Shown: positions 9,181-11,327 of the stretch, piece by piece
Position numbering within the stretch: position 1 is the stretch's first letter
How the letters are laid out: every line of letters starts with the position of its first letter
From: Larix sibirica
Taxonomy: Eukaryota; Streptophyta; Pinopsida; Pinales; Pinaceae
Reading direction: 5' to 3'
Length of the DNA stretch: 11,327 nt
NCBI GenBank assembly: GCA_004151065.3
Contig: NWUY0300027110.1
Span: 13,824 to 25,150, forward strand
Program-made: the position numbers and the translations under genes
The notes under the pieces: model-generated
The model's database searches: none
Seen by the model: the letters and a program-made list of their open reading frames with translations, nothing else
What the model was told of the DNA's origin: nothing

Positions 9181-9190
9181 AAGGGGTGGG
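9181..9190 (+). promoter_or_regulatory. Polypurine tract before the LTR
   Basis: AAGGGGTGGG lies four bases upstream of the TGTGATG LTR terminus, or directly next to it if the LTR starts at the TGTA of 9191. In LTR retroelements a purine-rich tract at this place survives RNase H and primes plus-strand DNA. It marks the downstream LTR as a 3' LTR and the element as lying on the + strand. The second LTR copy is preceded by the same sequence, cut short by the N (9993-9999). Confidence 0.6.
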
Positions 9191-9403
9191 TGTATGTGAT
9201 GCCCCATATTTTCACCTATAACAATTAAAAACCATAAATGTGACTAGATAGTATCTCTTCCTTATTATTTGTTAACCTCAGTTGGACTGAGAACACTATA
9301 GGTGTACGGATTATAAGATCTAGTTGTAAATGGTAGTTGTGTATAAATTTCATTGGTTAAGTCGTGAAAGATGAAAAGGGATATGATGTCTATAATGCCC
9401 TCC

Positions 9404-9423
9404 TTTGACTGATTTTGACTGAT
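9404..9423 (+). promoter_or_regulatory. Tandem TTTGACTGAT x2 in U3 (first LTR)
   Basis: There are two perfect head-to-tail copies of TTTGACTGAT. Each contains TTGACT, which matches the W-box core bound by plant WRKY factors. Tandem motifs in U3 are known to drive stress-induced transcription of some plant LTR elements. The same block is intact in the second LTR. The regulatory role is inference. Confidence 0.45.
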
Positions 9424-9753
9424 GGATTTTGAGGGCACTTGTTTGAAAGTTACCCAGCTAAATAAACTAGAATAATTTTTTTCTATTTTTATTTTCAAAT
9501 TGACAACTGAATAGAAGTTGATGATTATGTTTAATAAATTGTGAAATTCGAAATAAAGCAAGTGAATGCTTTTGTTATGAATAAATGGAAATATTGTTTT
9601 CTTATTCCGTAGATGTGAATAAATGTTGCTTACTGACTAGCAATAGATGAAATTGAATAAAGAATAATGATATTTTATATTGTGCGGCGCTACTAATGTG
9701 CACTTTGAGTGTGTTCTGTGGCAGGTAAAACGACTTACCAACTGACTCTCAAA

Positions 9754-9763
9754 TATAAATAAA
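9754..9763 (+). promoter_or_regulatory. TATA-like box overlapping AATAAA (first LTR)
   Basis: TATAAATA at 9754-9761 overlaps AATAAA at 9758-9763, giving TATAAATAAA. It lies about 560 bases into the LTR, where a core promoter would be expected. Transcription would then start near 9780-9796 (inference). In the second LTR the same place reads TAGAAATAAA (10563-10572): the TATA match is broken and the AATAAA kept. Confidence 0.4.
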
Positions 9764-9815
9764 AAGGGTCATAGAGAATGGGAGAACACACATAAGAGCA
9801 TGACGACTAACTGTT

Positions 9816-9832
9816 GATTGTTAACAACAATC
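9816..9832 (+). other. Perfect 7-bp hairpin downstream of the LTR TATA box (first LTR)
   Basis: GATTGTT-AAC-AACAATC is a perfect inverted repeat with a three-base loop, about 60 bases downstream of the TATA-like box. It would therefore lie in the 5' leader of the transcript. It is unchanged in the second LTR, although substitutions sit on both sides of it. Confidence 0.5.
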
Positions 9833-9991
9833 CATGCACGAGTTGAAATCCCTATCAACTTTGCTTGAGTGGTGTGTGTCATATGGGTAGGCCATAACGA
9901 TTTGGTCACATACGACGAAGTTTAGGGGCATGCAATAAGAACAATATTATTCCTCAGTCGCCATCAGTCTCACATAGAATGTAGAGGATCG

Positions 9992-9992
9992 N
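9992..9992. other. Single undetermined base at the junction of the two LTR copies
   Basis: One N follows GAGGATCG, and the next bases (AGGTGGGTGTA) match the polypurine-tract end that precedes the first LTR copy. As at 4865, this looks like a scaffold join rather than a sequencing ambiguity. Confidence 0.9.
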
Positions 9993-10212
9993 AGGTGGGT
10001 GTATGTGATGCCCCATATTTTCACCTATAACAATTAAAAACCATAAATGTGACTAGATAGTATCTCTTCCTTATTATTTGTTAACCTCAGTTGGACTGAG
10101 AACACTATAGGTGTACGGATTATAAGATCTAGTTGTAAATGGTAGTTGTGTATAAATTTCATTGGTTAAGTCGTGAAAGATGAAAAGGGATATGATGTCT
10201 ATAATGCCCTCC

Positions 10213-10232
10213 TTTGACTGATTTTGACTGAT
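10213..10232 (+). promoter_or_regulatory. Tandem TTTGACTGAT x2 in U3 (second LTR)
   Basis: Identical to 9404-9423 at offset 809. It lies within the part of the repeat where the two copies do not differ. Confidence 0.45.
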
Positions 10233-10624
10233 GGATTTTGAGGGCACTTGTTTGAAAGTTACCCGGCTAAATAAACTAGAATAATTTTTTTCTATTTTTA
10301 TTTTTAAATTGACGACTGAATAAAAGTTGATGATTATGTTTAATAAATTGTGAAATTGGAAATAAAGCAAGTGAATGCTTTTGTTATGAATAAATGGAAA
10401 TATTGTTTTCTTATTCCGTAGATGTAAATAAATGTTGCTTACTGACTAGCAATAGATGAAATTGAATAAAGAATAATGATCTTTTATATTGTGCGACGCT
10501 ACTAATGTGCACTTTGAGTGTGTTCTATGGCAGGTAAAACGACTTACCAACTGACTCTCAAATAGAAATAAAAAGGTTCATAGAGAATGGGAAAACACAC
10601 ATAAGAGCGTGACGACTGACTGTC

Positions 10625-10641
10625 GATTGTTAACAACAATC
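10625..10641 (+). other. Perfect 7-bp hairpin (second LTR)
   Basis: Same 17 bases as 9816-9832. Neighbouring substitutions at 10624 and 10645 show that the hairpin is not conserved merely for lack of divergence nearby. Confidence 0.5.
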
Positions 10642-10835
10642 CAGGCATGAGTTGAAATCCCTATCAACTTTGCTCGAGTGGTGTGTGTCATATGGGTAGG
10701 CCATAATGATTTGGTCACATACAACGAATTTTAGGGGCGTGCAATAAGAACGATATTATTCCTCAATCGCCATCAGTCTCACATAGAATGTAGAGGATCG
10801 ATTTAAGGTAACGACTCCTAAATCGCTACATCACA

Positions 10836-11327
10836 CTCCCCACACAAGGACAAGAATTAATTATTTGTCAGAAGGACCCATAGTGGCATAGATGACGTGG
10901 AATTCGAAAGAATAATGGTATGTTGGTAAGCATTATTTAGAGAGTTATTAATTTGTTTCAAATACATTGCTATGATGTTTTGGAAGTGCAAGTTATACAG
11001 AAAGCACAATTTCCCAAACTGGTCATTTGATGATGTGGTCCCACTAACAACAACAATAGCACAATATAGAAAATAATAGGGTGTTGACCCTAGTTCTATC
11101 AGGAGGGGTGGAGGTCCTACCCACCATTTATCCTTTGAAACCTAGAGTTGTGGGAGGAATGTGTTAATTCACGCTCCCCAAGATGTGTGATGACAACTAT
11201 CAGTGTCTTGTTGGGGAAGCTTTGTCGATATAGTTGACACTTTTGCTTACAGGTTCTATCTGGGGTTAGGTCAATATAGTTGATGCTCCATTTTATACTA
11301 GCAGAGGAAGGATAGGATGTGGAAGTT
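10836..11327. other. Flanking DNA downstream of the LTR, no gene recognised
   Basis: I find no reading frame with a recognisable product and no RNA gene. It has one imperfect 17-base direct repeat (GTCGATATAGTTGACAC at 11224-11240 and GTCAATATAGTTGATGC at 11270-11286, 14 of 17 matching). The base composition is more balanced than in 7011-9180. A target-site duplication cannot be tested, because the 5' end of the LTR element is not in the window. Confidence 0.5.

Larger units (their letters stand above)
9185..9991 (+). repeat. Direct repeat unit B (807 bp), left copy
   Basis: This is the full extent of the match to 9994-10800, including the purine-rich bases before the LTR. Identity is 783 of 807 by my count. 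The first 271 bases are identical and the remaining 536 carry all 24 differences. Confidence 0.92.
9195..9991 (+). mobile_element. LTR of an LTR retrotransposon, first copy (truncated at the N)
   Basis: The copy begins TGTGATGCCCC and matches 10004-10800 without gaps at offset 809. It is cut off by the N at 9992 and so lacks about the last 35 bases and the CATCACA end. It holds a tandem 10-mer in U3, a TATA-like box, an overlapping AATAAA and a perfect short hairpin further on. The + orientation follows from the upstream polypurine tract. The element family is not assigned: the TGTGATGCCCC start would suit a plant Ty3-type LTR, but no coding region is available to test this. Confidence 0.75.
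9994..10800 (+). repeat. Direct repeat unit B (807 bp), right copy
   Basis: This is the partner of 9185-9991 at offset 809. It starts two bases after the N and continues past the end of the left copy into the LTR terminus. Confidence 0.92.
10004..10835 (+). mobile_element. LTR of an LTR retrotransposon, second copy (complete, about 832 bp)
   Basis: The copy starts TGTGATG and ends CATCACA, a perfect 7-base inverted terminal pair with the canonical TG...CA ends. An alternative placing is 10000-10830 with TGTA...TACA ends, which would put the polypurine tract directly next to the LTR. Against the first copy I count 24 substitutions (18 transitions, 6 transversions), all after the first 271 bases of the shared unit, and no indels. 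No primer-binding site follows the end (CTCCCCACACAAGG), so this is a 3' or solo LTR rather than a 5' LTR. The TATA-like box of the first copy is changed here to TAGAAATA. Confidence 0.75.

Noticed and set aside
9265-10370. Two near-identical 98-residue minus-strand reading frames (9265-9561 and 10074-10370), looking like a duplicated small gene
   Set aside because: They are the antisense of the two LTR copies. Their similarity is explained by the 809-offset repeat, and no known domain or start context is visible.
9185-10835. A genuine 5' LTR and 3' LTR pair suitable for dating an insertion
   Set aside because: Both copies follow the same polypurine-tract end, no primer-binding site follows either, and an N separates them. 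They are better read as two versions of one 3' LTR.
1-11327. CRISPR array, tRNA or rRNA genes
   Set aside because: No regularly spaced repeats, cloverleaf sequences or rRNA-like stretches were seen on either strand, and the context is a plant-type genome.

Overview
This window looks like nuclear DNA from a land plant, made almost entirely of decayed retrotransposons. There is no operon structure, no ribosome-binding-site pattern, no RNA gene and no intact gene. The evidence is a plant-type L1 LINE with a fused RNase H domain, followed by an LTR-retrotransposon end in AT-rich, non-coding DNA. A large repeat-rich genome such as a gymnosperm's would fit, but that is a guess; the sequence proves only the element types.

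Layout. (1) Positions 1-888 hold the decayed 3' part of a LINE ORF1, serine-rich and broken by stops and a frame change. Its stop appears to overlap the ORF2 start as TAATG (886-890). (2) Positions 888-6815 hold ORF2: AP-type endonuclease (about 888-1650), linker, reverse transcriptase (about 2216-3000), post-RT region, a zinc-knuckle-like region and an RNase H domain. At least six stops lie in the endonuclease and several frame changes lie after the RT. (3) The post-RT/RNase H part is present twice at a constant offset of 1825 bases (3104-4864 and 4929-6689). A single N at 4865 marks the join, so this is most likely two overlapping contigs that were not merged. Without the duplication ORF2 is about 4.1 kb, near 1,367 codons, normal for a plant LINE. 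(4) Positions 6816 to about 7010 may be the LINE 3' UTR. (5) About 7011-9180 is AT-rich DNA with no recognisable gene and more G than C on the + strand. It ends in a polypurine tract, so at least its distal part is probably the inside of an LTR element on the + strand. (6) Positions 9195-9991 and 10004-10835 are two copies of an LTR of about 832 bp, offset 809, again joined at a single N (9992). They differ at 24 positions, all in the distal two thirds. (7) Positions 10836-11327 are flanking DNA with no recognised gene.

How it works together. The LINE parts once formed a bicistronic element: ORF1 RNA-binding protein, then ORF2 endonuclease, RT and RNase H for target-primed reverse transcription. 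None of it can now work as written. The LTRs carry a plausible U3 (tandem TTTGACTGAT, TATAAATA overlapping AATAAA), with a short perfect hairpin downstream of the TATA box. I see no convincing new biological system. The most useful observations are the two N-joined duplications, the TAATG junction and the LTR promoter architecture.
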